Position numbers and translations under genes: made by a program. Below the pieces are notes generated by a model, which saw only the letters and a program-made list of their open reading frames with translations, was not told the origin of the DNA and did no database searches. A stretch of DNA of 64,000 nucleotides from NCBI GenBank assembly GCA_037046735.1, contig JBAOHC010000027.1, positions 930,001 to 994,000 on the forward strand, in the 5' to 3' direction. This document shows positions 54,937 to 63,969 of this stretch, piece by piece (within the stretch, counting starts at the first letter, position 1; each line of letters opens with the position of its first letter). Origin of the DNA: JADKAV01 sp037046735. Lineage in GTDB: Bacteria > Actinomycetota > Actinomycetes > S36-B12 > UBA10799.

Positions 54937-55829
54937 TCACACCCGGTCGGCGTTCGCCCGTACGGCGTCCGCCACAGTTGCCCATACCGGCTGGGGGATG
55001 TCGTGCCCAGCGCCGGGCAGCAGCATGAAAGTGGCGCCGGGGATCCGTTGGGCGGTGTCGCGGCCGGCGCGGTCCTTGACGATCGGATCCTCGTCGCCCG
55101 CGATGACCAGTGTCGGCGCCGTGAGCGCAGCGAGTGCGGAACCGCTCCATTGGGCGCCGATCTGCCGACTCTGCGCCTTGGTGTCGCGCGGCCCGGAATC
55201 CACCTGCTGCTCGATCCACCGTCGCGCTGCCGCCTCGTCGCATGGATAGGTCTTCGACGCCACCCCGCGTGCCACGGCGAGGCTCGCCTCGATATCACCG
55301 TCGCGCCCTTCCGGGAACTTCATCCGTGCGAGCTTCGCGAGCAGGCCGAAGCGCAGGTACCGCATCACCGCCAACCCCTGGGCGTCGCTGGGCACAGCCC
55401 CCGACGAGACGATCGACAGCACACGATCGGGGTGTTGCAGAGCGATCCGCTGGGCGAGCGTGCCGCCCATGGAGTGTCCGAACACGTGTGCCTGCGGCCA
55501 TCCGATGGCGTCCATCACCGCGACCGCATCGTCTGTCATGTCCTCGGCGGTGTAGGGATCGCCCTTCTTCCCGAGCAGGGCCACGAACGGATTGGTCGTG
55601 GAGGTGTCGGGCATCCGGGTGGACTCCCCGGCGTCGCGCTGGTCGTAGCGGACCACCTTCGAAGCCGCGCTCGGCGAACTCCTGACACAGACCGACCGGC
55701 CACCAGAAACGGGACGGTGCCCAGACCCATCACCAGGAGCAGCGGATCGCCACTGCTTCCTGAGAGGCGATCGTAGGCGATCCGGACGCCCTGGTTGTCC
55801 GCGTATTCCGTGGGCGTCCAGACGGCCAT
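54937..55829 (-). pseudogene. Alpha/beta hydrolase with two frameshifts
   Basis: Starts at ATG 55829 (GGAGG 8 nt upstream) as MAVWTPTEYADNQGVRIAYDR, then PLLLVMGLG. The frame is lost at 55707-55709 (one extra base in TTT) and shifts again at 55656-55664 (extra base in GAAGG), after which it continues VVRYDQRDAGEST, GHSMGG (nucleophile), GDEDP and GAGHD to 54937. Removing one base at each point gives 891 nt, 297 codons, an intact epoxide-hydrolase/haloperoxidase-like enzyme. Divergent from tetR with a TetR-like palindrome between. Sequencing error is likely. Confidence 0.78.
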
Positions 55830-55853
55830 CGCGAACTCCTCCACTTTTTTGTT

Positions 55854-55862
55854 TACACTGTA
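55854..55862. promoter_or_regulatory. Palindrome between hydrolase and tetR
   Basis: TACACTGTA, a 9-bp palindrome in the 39-bp divergent gap; a typical TetR operator position controlling both genes. Confidence 0.5.
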
Positions 55863-55868
55863 CGCGAT

Positions 55869-56486
55869 ATGGCTGAACAGAGTGAGTCGACGCCGGCCCG
55901 ACGTGGCCGCCCCGCGACGATCGGCGCCGCAGCGATCGTGGCCGCCGCCTGCGACATTGCCGATGAGCAGGGACTGGCAGCGGTCTCGATGCGTGCGGTC
56001 GCTGGCCGACTGGGCGTCGCGGCGATGAGCCTGTACCGACACATCCCCGACAAGGAGCAACTCCTGGCAGCGATGGTCGAACAGGTCGCCGGGGAGTACG
56101 ACCTCACCGCCTTGACACCAGCGCACTGGCGCGACGATCTGGTGGCCCTGGCCCGCCAGCAGCGGGACATCATCACGCGGCACCCGTGGCTTCCCGAACT
56201 CGCATCCCGTTTCCACCCCCTCGGGCCCGCCTCGCTGGCCTATGTGGAAAGTGTGCTGGGTCTGTTTCACGCCGGTGGCGTGCCGAGACCGTCGCAGTTG
56301 GAGACCGTTGGGCTGTTCAACGGTTTCGTCACCGCGCTGGCCGCAGCCAGCCTCCGCCCGCCGCCGACGGCACCCGACCAGGACGTGATGGACCTGCTCG
56401 CAACCGGTCAGTACCCACACTTCGCGGCCGTGGCCGGGCGGGCCTTGCGCCGCACCTCGACCTTGACCGCGAGTTCGACCGGCTAG
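55869..56486 (+). CDS. TetR family transcriptional regulator
   Basis: 205 aa as read. The N-terminal HTH (AAIVAAACDIADEQGLAAVSMRAVAGRLGVAAMSLYRHIPDKEQLL) and the TetR_C-like effector region are normal up to HFAAVAGR. The last 15 residues (ALRRTSTLTASSTG) look out of frame. Adding one G in the run at about 56436-56442 would give GLAPHLDLDREFDRLVARIVDGLL ending at 56515, the usual family end. Divergent from the hydrolase it probably represses. Confidence 0.85.
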   Translation: MAEQSESTPARRGRPATIGAAAIVAAACDIADEQGLAAVSMRAVAGRLGVAAMSLYRHIPDKEQLLAAMVEQVAGEYDLTALTPAHWRDDLVALARQQRDIITRHPWLPELASRFHPLGPASLAYVESVLGLFHAGGVPRPSQLETVGLFNGFVTALAAASLRPPPTAPDQDVMDLLATGQYPHFAAVAGRALRRTSTLTASSTG

Positions 56487-57052
56487 TGGCCAGGATCGTG
56501 GACGGTTTGCTCTGACGACACCCGATACTCCAGGAAGACGAAGCCGCTGGGGAAGGTGCGGTGGTCAGTCAGGTCGAGTGCTGTGGGGAGCAGAAACACC
56601 GGGGTCCCCGCCCCGACGACCACCGGAGCCACGAGCAGGCGCACCACGTCCACCAGACCCGCTTGAAACGCGCTGGCCGTCAGGTGCGCACCTGCGATAC
56701 TCACCGGCTGGGTGGCGGTGGCCTTGAGCTGCGCGACCTGCGCAGGGTCGAAGGTCCGGGCGATATGTGTGCGCGGACCAGCGCTGTCGAGGGTGCGCGA
56801 GTACACGATCTTGTCCGCGGCATGCCAGATCGACGCGAAGTCGCGCATGATCGGATCGTCGTCATCCATGTCGTCCCAGACCCGCATCACGTCATAGGTC
56901 CGGCGGCCGTACAGGTGGGTCCCGCAGGGCCGCTCGAGATCGTTGACGAAGGCATGGACCTGCGCGTCGGGAGCAGCCCAGGCGAAGCCGCCCGCTGCAT
57001 CGTTCAGATAACCGTCGACTGAGCACAGAGCGGTGTAGACGAGGTCGGCCAT
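56483..57052 (-). CDS. RibD/dihydrofolate-reductase-fold protein
   Basis: 189 aa of the RibD C-terminal/DHFR-like superfamily (VYTALCSVDGYLND, THLYGRRTYDVM, VGAGTPVFL). These proteins bind NADPH; the substrate is not shown by the sequence. ATG 57052 overlaps the upstream hydrolase stop by 1 nt (TGATG). Its 3' end overlaps the corrected tetR end by about 33 bp. Confidence 0.88.
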   Translation of the reverse strand: MADLVYTALCSVDGYLNDAAGGFAWAAPDAQVHAFVNDLERPCGTHLYGRRTYDVMRVWDDMDDDDPIMRDFASIWHAADKIVYSRTLDSAGPRTHIARTFDPAQVAQLKATATQPVSIAGAHLTASAFQAGLVDVVRLLVAPVVVGAGTPVFLLPTALDLTDHRTFPSGFVFLEYRVSSEQTVHDPGH

Positions 57053-57903
57053 CAGGTCCGCGCCCGCAACCACGCGATGACATCCGCGGTGATCTCATCA
57101 CGGTTGGTCTCGTTGAAGATCTCGTGGCGGGCACCGGGATAGATCGTGACTGTGACATCGGTCAGTCCGGCGCCGCGATAGCGCTGGCCCAGCAACTCCA
57201 CGAGCTGGCCGCCGCCGGCCAGCGGGTCGTCGCCGCCCGAGGTGAGCAGGATCGGCAGATCGGCGCGGACGCCGCTGGGTTGCGCAAGCTCGCCAGCCGC
57301 GGCGAACATCATGGGGATGGTCTCGGGCGGTGTGTCGAACCCGCACCAGGGGTCGGCCACGTAGAGGTCCACCTCGGCCTCGTCGCGACTCAACCACTCG
57401 TAGCCGGTGCGCTGCTCGAACCCGGCGTTGAACGCCTCCAAGCCCACCGGGCCCGGCGACTGCGCGAGGTTGGCGGCGAGTACGTCCAGGGCGGTGGTCC
57501 CGGACAGCACCACACCGGCGTACAACTCCGATGCCGTCAGCAGCAGCGACTGGGCCGCGAACGAACCCATCGAGTGGGCGATCAGAAACAGCGGCAGCCC
57601 CGGATTGTCCGCGGCCAGCTGGGCACCCAACTGGCCCATGTCGGCGATCAGCCCAGCAAACCCAGCCGTCCCGAAGTTGCCGAGATCGTTCTCACCAGTG
57701 CTCCCATGCCCCCGGTGATCGGATGCCACCACGACGTACCCAGCCTGGTTGAGCGCGCGCGCCAGGCGGTCGTAGCGTGCGGCGTGTTCAGCCAGACCGT
57801 GCGCGATCTGCACCACGCCGATCGGGGCCTCGACCGGCCAGGTGAACGTACGGATCGTGGTGGCGTCGGCGGCGGATTCGAAGGATGACAAATGGGGAGC
57901 CAT
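57052..57903 (-). CDS. Alpha/beta hydrolase, monoacylglycerol lipase-like
   Basis: 283 aa, soluble. The nucleophile lies in AHSMGSFA, HGLAEHAARYDRLA forms the oxyanion/first-loop region, the acid is in GGDDPLAGG and the catalytic His in GARHEIFNE. The cap and family features match monoacylglycerol lipase/lysophospholipase (serine aminopeptidase S33) enzymes. ATG 57903; the open frame further upstream is not conserved in appearance. Co-translated with the RibD-like gene. Confidence 0.88.
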   Translation of the reverse strand: MAPHLSSFESAADATTIRTFTWPVEAPIGVVQIAHGLAEHAARYDRLARALNQAGYVVVASDHRGHGSTGENDLGNFGTAGFAGLIADMGQLGAQLAADNPGLPLFLIAHSMGSFAAQSLLLTASELYAGVVLSGTTALDVLAANLAQSPGPVGLEAFNAGFEQRTGYEWLSRDEAEVDLYVADPWCGFDTPPETIPMMFAAAGELAQPSGVRADLPILLTSGGDDPLAGGGQLVELLGQRYRGAGLTDVTVTIYPGARHEIFNETNRDEITADVIAWLRART

Positions 57904-57996
57904 GGGGCCATTCTGGTCGAGCGTCGCAGGTCGGTCCAGCAGTTGCCCGCAGCGCTGAGCATGGATTGGCACAGACAGCGGAGTACGGTCAAGGCC

Positions 57997-58634
57997 ATGA
58001 TCCGCCGGCACATCACCCCCTCCTTGCTCATCTCGCTGCTCGCCCTGTTCATCGCGACCAGCGGCACCAGTTATGCCGTGCTGCAGATTCCCAAGAAGTC
58101 CGTGGGCACGACCCAACTCAAGACCTCCGCTGTCACCTCGAAGAAGGTCAAGGACGGATCATTGCGGGCCAAGGACTTCAAAGCGGGATCCTTGCCCAGC
58201 GGTCCGATCGGACCGGTCGGACCGGTCGGACCGGTCGGGCCGCAGGGACCGCAGGGGCCCGCGGCGGCGAATGCCACGGTCCCCGCCTACCGCACCGACG
58301 GGTCGGCGCCGTTGGTCCTCACCTCGAGCTTCCAGCCGGTCATCACGCTGAACCTGCCCGCCGGCGACTACGTCGTGTGGAGTCGCGCGAATCTGCTGGA
58401 GAACGGTTCCAGGAGCGGCCAGGTCATCTGCAGCCTCGGCAACGATGCGGCGCAGAACGTCTCCGTCGACCAGGGGAAACTCGTCGCCATCTCGCAGACG
58501 ACCACACTGACCCTGGCGAGCCCCGGTTCGAGTTGTTCTGCCTGCGTCAGAACACGCCAGCACCCGCTCCGAACGTCACGGTGCAGCAGCGCTCAATCAC
58601 CGCGATCAAGGTGTCGTCGATCACCGAGTCGTGA
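57997..58634 (+). pseudogene. Collagen-like secreted protein, frameshifted near the end
   Basis: Signal/anchor helix (MIRRHITPSLLISLLALF), then a stretch of IPKKSVGTTQLKTSAVTSKKVKDGSL type found before collagen-like segments in actinobacteria. Then come six G-X-Y triplets (GPIGPVGP...GPQGPQGP, 58201-58257, coded by tandem ggaccggtc units) and a jelly-roll-like C-terminal domain. The frame is lost at about 58525; adding one G in the GG run restores FELFCLRQNTPAPAPNVTV through to TGA 58634, 213 codons. As read, the frame continues past this point into unrelated sequence. Confidence 0.78.
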
Positions 58635-58639
58635 GCGGG

Positions 58640-59763
58640 CTACGCACACACGTCGGCGTAGGCGGCCGCCGTCGTGTCGGCCATCCCCTGCCAACTCAGG
58701 CGCTCGGCCACCCACGCCGGACCCGCCAACGCGTACCTGCGCCACAGATCCGGCTCCCGCAGTAGATGCACGATCGCTGCGGCCAGCGAACCCGGATCTG
58801 AGGCAGGCACCACTGACCCGTTGATCCCGTTGTGCACCACTGCCTGCAGACACGCGACGTCGGTCGCGACCACGGGCAAACCGACACTGAGCGCCTCGGC
58901 TGCAGCCATGGCAGGCGGGGAGGTCGTGTAGTCGTACTTGAACGGCCACGCCCCGACCTGCGCCTTCGCCATCTCGCCGAGCAGATCCGGCACAGGGTCG
59001 GTCACCACTTCCAGGGAGGCACCCATGCCGGCAGCCATCGCTCGTTCCAGCAGCGCGGGCAACTCCGGGCGCGGGATCAACAGCAGCCGCAGACGGGCAG
59101 AGGGCACTGACCTCAGCACGGCCGGGAAACACTCCAACAACGTGTCGATCCCGCGCACCGATTCCGCGCGGCCTGCGAACAGCACCACCGGCGCCGTGTC
59201 GGCCCAGACCGCCCGTCGGGGGTCCACGGGTCCCCCGGACCCCAACCGGCGCACATCCAGGCCGTGCAACTTCGCCTCCACCCGCGGGTCAGGAGTCAGC
59301 ACAACCTTCGTGCCGCGCAGAGCCCGGCGAACCACCGCCGCCGGCAGCACACTCGTCACCGCCACCCGCGGCCGCAGCACGTTGGACTGCAGCGCGGCAC
59401 GCACTCCCCCGCGCGCAGCCGCTGCGGCGACGGCAGCACCGGCCAGGCATACATGGTCAGCAGGTGCGGGTACCAGGTGATGGCGGTGCGCACCGCGAAC
59501 AGCGGCGACAGCGCGCCGCCATGCAGATGCACCAGGTCCGGCTGCAAGCGGGCAAGGGCACCGTCCAAGGCTTCGGCACGCCCGATCGGAAACGACTCCA
59601 CCGCGCCGCCGAGTTCCACCACCTCGAAGAAGTCATCGGTGCCATCATGTGCGGCGGTGGTGATCAGGGCGTGGTCACCCGGCACTCGGCGTGCCGTCTC
59701 CACGATGGTGCGGCCCATCGCCTCATGTCCGGAGAACTCGGCGATGACGTGAACGATGCGCAT
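58640..59763 (-). pseudogene. Group 1 (GT4) glycosyltransferase, frameshifted
   Basis: From ATG 59763 (overlapping the GT2 stop, TGATG) the protein reads MRIVHVIAEFSGHEAMG...TMYAWPVLPSPQRL. It resumes in another frame at RAALQSNVLRPRVAV, with KVVLTPDPRVEAK, FAGRAES and AEALSVGLPVVATDV typical of GT4. One missing G in the run 59407-59411 explains the break; with it the gene has 375 codons plus stop. Probably a retaining sugar transferase in glycan assembly. Confidence 0.78.
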
Positions 59764-60557
59764 CAACTCTTCGCCTTGCGCATACCTCGCACCAGACCGG
59801 CCGCCTCCACGGCTTTCAGCACCACCAGACCCGACACCTGAACGGGGTGTTTGACCGCGTTCGGCGCGAGTTGTTTGACCACACCGCCGCGGGCCAGGTG
59901 ACCCCGGCCCTCCGGTTGCCGGCTGAGGTACTCCTGCACCCAGCGGCCGTAGTACTGCTTCTTGCCGTAGGTCTGGCGCAACTTGATGATCCCCTCGTCG
60001 TGCCAGATCAGGCCGTCAATGCGCCCGATCCCCACGCCCAGCGCCTTGGTCCGGTCGGCCAGGTCCCAGTCCTCGGCCGCGGTCAGGGTCTCATCCCAGC
60101 CGCCGACCGCCTCGAAGACCTCGCGCCGGAAGGCCCTGGGTGCCTCCACGTCGGCATCGCCGACATACATGCTCTTCTCCAGCACGCGGCAAGCGGCGAA
60201 GAAGCCGTCGCCGAAGGAGCGTTCCGGGATGATGACCGCGCCCACGTCGGGCTGCGCGGCGAAGACCGCGAGGAACTCCGCGACGACGGTCGGTTCGAGC
60301 ACCATGTCGGAGTCGATGAAGCAGACCACGTCGCCGCTGGACTCCGCGGCCCCCCGGTTGCGTTGGGCGCTGCGTTCCGGCTTCTGGTCGAAGACCTTGT
60401 CCGCCAGGGCCTGCGCGATCTCGACGGTCCCGTCGGTCGAGGAGTTGTCGACGACGATCACCTCGACGTCGGCGTGGGTCTGGTTCCGGCACGACTCCAG
60501 ACAGGCCGCCAACGTCCGTGCGGAATTGCGGGTGGGGATGATCAGACTGACCTTCAT
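59763..60557 (-). CDS. Family 2 glycosyltransferase
   Basis: 264 aa with GT-A core: VSLIIPTRNSARTLAACLES, VDNSSTDGT, metal DxD-type IDSDMV, and a later acceptor/base motif TAAEDWDLADR (ED). No transmembrane segments, so it uses a nucleotide sugar at the cytoplasmic face. ATGA overlap with the small membrane gene upstream and TGATG overlap with the GT4 gene downstream. Confidence 0.9.
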   Translation of the reverse strand: MKVSLIIPTRNSARTLAACLESCRNQTHADVEVIVVDNSSTDGTVEIAQALADKVFDQKPERSAQRNRGAAESSGDVVCFIDSDMVLEPTVVAEFLAVFAAQPDVGAVIIPERSFGDGFFAACRVLEKSMYVGDADVEAPRAFRREVFEAVGGWDETLTAAEDWDLADRTKALGVGIGRIDGLIWHDEGIIKLRQTYGKKQYYGRWVQEYLSRQPEGRGHLARGGVVKQLAPNAVKHPVQVSGLVVLKAVEAAGLVRGMRKAKS

Positions 60558-60745
60558 GACGCTTCTTCCCTCGGGGCGATGAGGATCCACAGTGGGACGG
60601 CCAGCATGCCGACTGCGAAGCCGGCACCGACCAGGATGTCGGACACGTATTTGTTGCCGAACGCGATGACCACGGCGCCTGCCAGGAACAACACAATGGC
60701 CACGATCAGCGGAACCCGCCACGCCCAGTGGCGCAGCCTAGACAT
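60554..60745 (-). CDS. Small two-helix membrane protein
   Basis: 63 aa: basic N-terminus, helices about 10-30 and 37-57, C-terminal APREEAS. No known motif. It overlaps both neighbours (8 bp with the GT4 gene upstream, 4 bp with GT2), so it is clearly part of the glycan operon; possibly a scaffold or regulator of the membrane transferases. Confidence 0.7.
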   Translation of the reverse strand: MSRLRHWAWRVPLIVAIVLFLAGAVVIAFGNKYVSDILVGAGFAVGMLAVPLWILIAPREEAS

Positions 60746-61823
60746 CGCTGGCCACCGGCAGATCCCGGGTGGCAGCCGCGAACACGGCCGTGGCCACATC
60801 GTCCCAGGAGTGGGCGCCGCCATAGGCCAGCGGCGGGAAGGGGTGTTTGGCCCAGTGATCGAGCATGGGCGGGATCCATCGGCCCAATGCCAGCGGAGCG
60901 GCGGGGACCACGACTCCCTGCGCCGCGCGCGTCGAGTCGCGCAGTCCCGGCACGTCGTAGGCGACGGTCGGGGTGCCCACAGCGGCAGCTTCGGTGACCA
61001 CCAGGCCCCAGCCCTCGCGCACGCTGGTGGCGACATGCATATGCGCAGAGGCCATCCGATCCAGCTTCTCCTGTTCACTGACCCTGCCGAGCACCTCCAC
61101 GCCGGGCACTGCGCGCGCCTTGGCGGTGTCCAGATCCGGGCCGCCTCCGATCATCCACAGTTGCAGATCTGGGACGACGAGCTGGGCGACCTCGAATGCC
61201 TCGATGGCGTCGATGGGGCGCTTGTACGGCACATGGCGGGCACACCAGACCAAGGTCGGCCGGTCCGCCTTGGGGACATCCGGCAGCACGGCGGGCGGGT
61301 CGAAGCCTTCGGGCACGACGGTGACATCGGTGACCCCGAAGCGGGCGATGGAATCCTTGGTGGATTGACTGACCGCCAAGACATGCCGGCCGCGATAGGA
61401 ACGCAGCCACTTCGGCTCCAAGACGTGCCGGCCGAGCAGGCTGGCCGGCCACGGGGCGTTGTGGGCCCAGATCTCCTCGCAGGTCTGGTGGATGAAACCC
61501 ACGATGGGCACATCCGTGATCCAGGTGTGGGCCTCGAAGGCCACAGTGTTGATCATGTCGATGACCAGGTCGAAGTTCTGGTACTGCCCTACGTGCTGCC
61601 ACCAGGACCGCGCCTTGCGGTAGACCGTGTACCGGCTGCCCGCACGCACCACCGTGTAGCCGTCGACCTTCTCCACCGCCGGGATCCCCTCGACCGCCGC
61701 GGCGAAGAGCGTGATCTCATGACCACGTTCCACCCAGCGCTTGGCCACCTGCTCGGTGTAGAGCTCCGCCCCACCGGCCTGAGGATGGCGGAGATCCCGC
61801 CACGTGAGAATCAGTATGCGCAT
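60738..61823 (-). CDS. Group 1 (GT4) glycosyltransferase
   Basis: 361 aa, GT-B fold: RILILTWRDLRHPQAGGAELYTEQ at the N-terminus, FIHQTCEEIW, donor-site VPEGFDPP, EGWGLVVTEAAAVGTPTVAYDVPGLRDS (EX7E-type). Cytoplasmic peripheral enzyme adding a sugar to a lipid-linked glycan. It lies just downstream of the flippase gene, same strand. Confidence 0.92.
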   Translation of the reverse strand: MRILILTWRDLRHPQAGGAELYTEQVAKRWVERGHEITLFAAAVEGIPAVEKVDGYTVVRAGSRYTVYRKARSWWQHVGQYQNFDLVIDMINTVAFEAHTWITDVPIVGFIHQTCEEIWAHNAPWPASLLGRHVLEPKWLRSYRGRHVLAVSQSTKDSIARFGVTDVTVVPEGFDPPAVLPDVPKADRPTLVWCARHVPYKRPIDAIEAFEVAQLVVPDLQLWMIGGGPDLDTAKARAVPGVEVLGRVSEQEKLDRMASAHMHVATSVREGWGLVVTEAAAVGTPTVAYDVPGLRDSTRAAQGVVVPAAPLALGRWIPPMLDHWAKHPFPPLAYGGAHSWDDVATAVFAAATRDLPVASDV

Positions 61824-61845
61824 GATCTACCTTCCCTGATCCAAC

Positions 61846-63075
61846 CTACTCCGCACCGACTGTCCGTGACCTGCGCAGCCAGGCCGGGACCTCAACCGCC
61901 GCCAAGGCAACCACGACGAGCACGGCCGACACCGCCGAGCACGCGGCGATGACCGTGCCGCTGTCATGCCACAGCAGGATCAACGTGATCTGCACGACCG
62001 ATCCGACCCACGGCAGCCACTGGCTGCGCGCCGTGCGGGCCAGTCCGGCATGGGTGAGCACGCTGACGAATGCGTTGAGACCTGCCACCAGCGCCAGCAC
62101 GCGGGTCACGCTGATCGCATCGTCGTAGGTGCCGAACCCGTAGAGCACTCCCAGGACCAGCCCCGGCACCACAGCGACCACGGCGGCGACTGCCAAAGCG
62201 GGCGCTCCCACCACGATCAGGGCCGACTTCAGGGCACTGAAACCCACCCGGTCCACCCAGCCGGCGACCAGCCGCGGGTAGGCGATCGAGACCGCAGCCG
62301 CAGGCAGCGCCAGGACCGTCTTGCCGATCGTGGCTGCGGCCACGTACGCCCCGGAGTCGGCCTCGGTGAGGAAATGCCGGGCGAGGAACAGATCGACAGT
62401 GGTGAAGACGAACAGGCCGGAGACCACCAATCCGGTGCGCAGGTAGTCTCCTGCGGACAACTGAGCGCGGGTCCCGGACGGTGCTCGCAGGACTGCCACC
62501 GCCACCATCAGCATGGCGCACACCTCGCCGAGCAGCGTCCCCAGCAGCGCCCCTGTGACGCCGTACAGGTAGGCCAGGCCGAGCCCTGGCCCCAGGCGCA
62601 CCACGGTGGAGACGATGTAACTGCCTGCCACCAGCCCGCTTCGCGCCACGCCGAGCAGCAGCCCCCGGATCACCGCGATCAGAGCGGCGACCAGCAGCGT
62701 GGGCGCCAGGATGACGGCGTCCCAGATGGACTGCAGGTGCAAGAAAGCCATGATCGGACTTGCCGCCAATACCAGCAGCAGCACGACCGGGCTGGCATAC
62801 AGCACGGTGCGCACGATCAGCGTGCGGGCGGTCTGGGCGGACAGCCCGGAGACCGCGGTGGCGCGCGCGCTGGCTGTCTGGAGGGCCGACAGGGGCACCG
62901 CCACCAGGGTCATGGCCGCCAGCACGGTGCCCAGCGCTCCGTATTCTGCGGGGGCCAGTGCCCGGCCGACCACGGCGTGGAACACGAGGTTTGCCACGCT
63001 TTGCACGATCACGGCTAGGAAAAGGGGCGCGGCCAGCCTGCCCAACCCCCTGGACCGTAGTGATCCCGCCGCCAC
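61846..63075 (-). CDS. Polysaccharide flippase-like MATE/MOP membrane protein
   Basis: 409 aa with about 12-14 hydrophobic segments, Wzx/MOP-type: GRLAAPLFLAVIVQSVANLVFHAVVGRALAPAEYGALGTVLA. It is expected to flip a lipid-linked oligosaccharide. GTG 63075 with GGAAGG 8 nt upstream is preferred; the open frame runs to 63186 over the divergent promoter region. First gene of the minus-strand glycan cluster. Confidence 0.84.
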   Translation of the reverse strand: MAAGSLRSRGLGRLAAPLFLAVIVQSVANLVFHAVVGRALAPAEYGALGTVLAAMTLVAVPLSALQTASARATAVSGLSAQTARTLIVRTVLYASPVVLLLVLAASPIMAFLHLQSIWDAVILAPTLLVAALIAVIRGLLLGVARSGLVAGSYIVSTVVRLGPGLGLAYLYGVTGALLGTLLGEVCAMLMVAVAVLRAPSGTRAQLSAGDYLRTGLVVSGLFVFTTVDLFLARHFLTEADSGAYVAAATIGKTVLALPAAAVSIAYPRLVAGWVDRVGFSALKSALIVVGAPALAVAAVVAVVPGLVLGVLYGFGTYDDAISVTRVLALVAGLNAFVSVLTHAGLARTARSQWLPWVGSVVQITLILLWHDSGTVIAACSAVSAVLVVVALAAVEVPAWLRRSRTVGAE

Positions 63076-63195
63076 ACCTCGATCCTTCCACTCCCATGCC
63101 GACCGAAGCGCGATAGGCCTGCCAGCCCTCAAGCAATCATCAAGATGGGTGATCACGGCTGGCACGTAGTACCTGCGACGGCGCACACTGGAGGT

Positions 63196-63969
63196 GTGCG
63201 CCGCCTGCTCTACGCTCTCGTCGCGCTGCTCGTTGTGGGTGCCGCGACGCCGGTGCAGGCTGCCGAAGGGCCCGGGTACGGCGGCGACGCGGGCGGCCTG
63301 AACGTGACGTGGAAGACCCCGGGCAACCAGGCCGCCGGCCCACCGTCAGTCCCCGGGGACTCCGGCAGCGACGCTCCGGCGGATCCCAACAAGGTCGGCC
63401 TGGTCCCCGATGGCGCGCGCCTGCAGGTGGACGGTATCGGTTTCCGGGGGCTCTCTGAAGTCGAGATCCAGTTCGGCAATCAGGGAACCCAGCCGGTCCG
63501 CGCCGATTCGACCGGATCGGTGAGCGCCGATTTCCTGGCCACCGGACAGGACGCCCCCGGAACGACAGTTGTGGCGATCGGGCGCGGGCCCTCGGGTGCG
63601 ATCCGGACGCTCGTGGGCTCGGTGCCGCCGCTGCCGAACGGGCCGAACCCGATGGGCATTGTGCCGTGGCTGCTGATCATCCCCATCGTGGGTGTGGCCA
63701 TCCTCGGCACGGCCGGTCGCCGGAGCAAACCCGTGCTCGACGAGACCGAGGACCGCGGCTTGATCTTCGCTGGTCCTTCGGGCCCGGCGTTCGCCAACCT
63801 GCCCATGCCGCGGCCCACTACGGCCCCGGTGGCCCTGCCTGCCCCGAGCGTTGCAGCGTGGCCACAACGTCCTGCCGGTGCGCCCATACCCCTGCCGCCA
63901 CCAGCCCCGCCAGCGCCGCCAAGGACGCCAGAGTGGCTGGCAGCAGGTAGCGCCACGGCTCGTAGGTGA
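63196..63969 (+). CDS. Secreted/membrane protein of unknown function
   Basis: 257 aa: signal peptide (to about residue 22), a beta-rich domain (RLQVDGIGFRGLSEVEIQFG; VSADFLATGQDAPGTTVVAIG), a transmembrane helix (PWLLIIPIVGVAILG), and a Pro-rich tail. The domain resembles extracytoplasmic anchor or Ig-like domains. Start GTG 63196 follows GGAGGT with almost no spacing, so initiation may be leaderless or further up (63145). The 3' 150 nt overlap a convergent reading frame. Confidence 0.6.
   Translation: MRRLLYALVALLVVGAATPVQAAEGPGYGGDAGGLNVTWKTPGNQAAGPPSVPGDSGSDAPADPNKVGLVPDGARLQVDGIGFRGLSEVEIQFGNQGTQPVRADSTGSVSADFLATGQDAPGTTVVAIGRGPSGAIRTLVGSVPPLPNGPNPMGIVPWLLIIPIVGVAILGTAGRRSKPVLDETEDRGLIFAGPSGPAFANLPMPRPTTAPVALPAPSVAAWPQRPAGAPIPLPPPAPPAPPRTPEWLAAGSATARR

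Noticed and set aside
58201..58257. CRISPR-like or tandem intergenic repeat
   Set aside because: The tandem ggaccggtc units are in-frame G-X-Y codons of the collagen-like gene.
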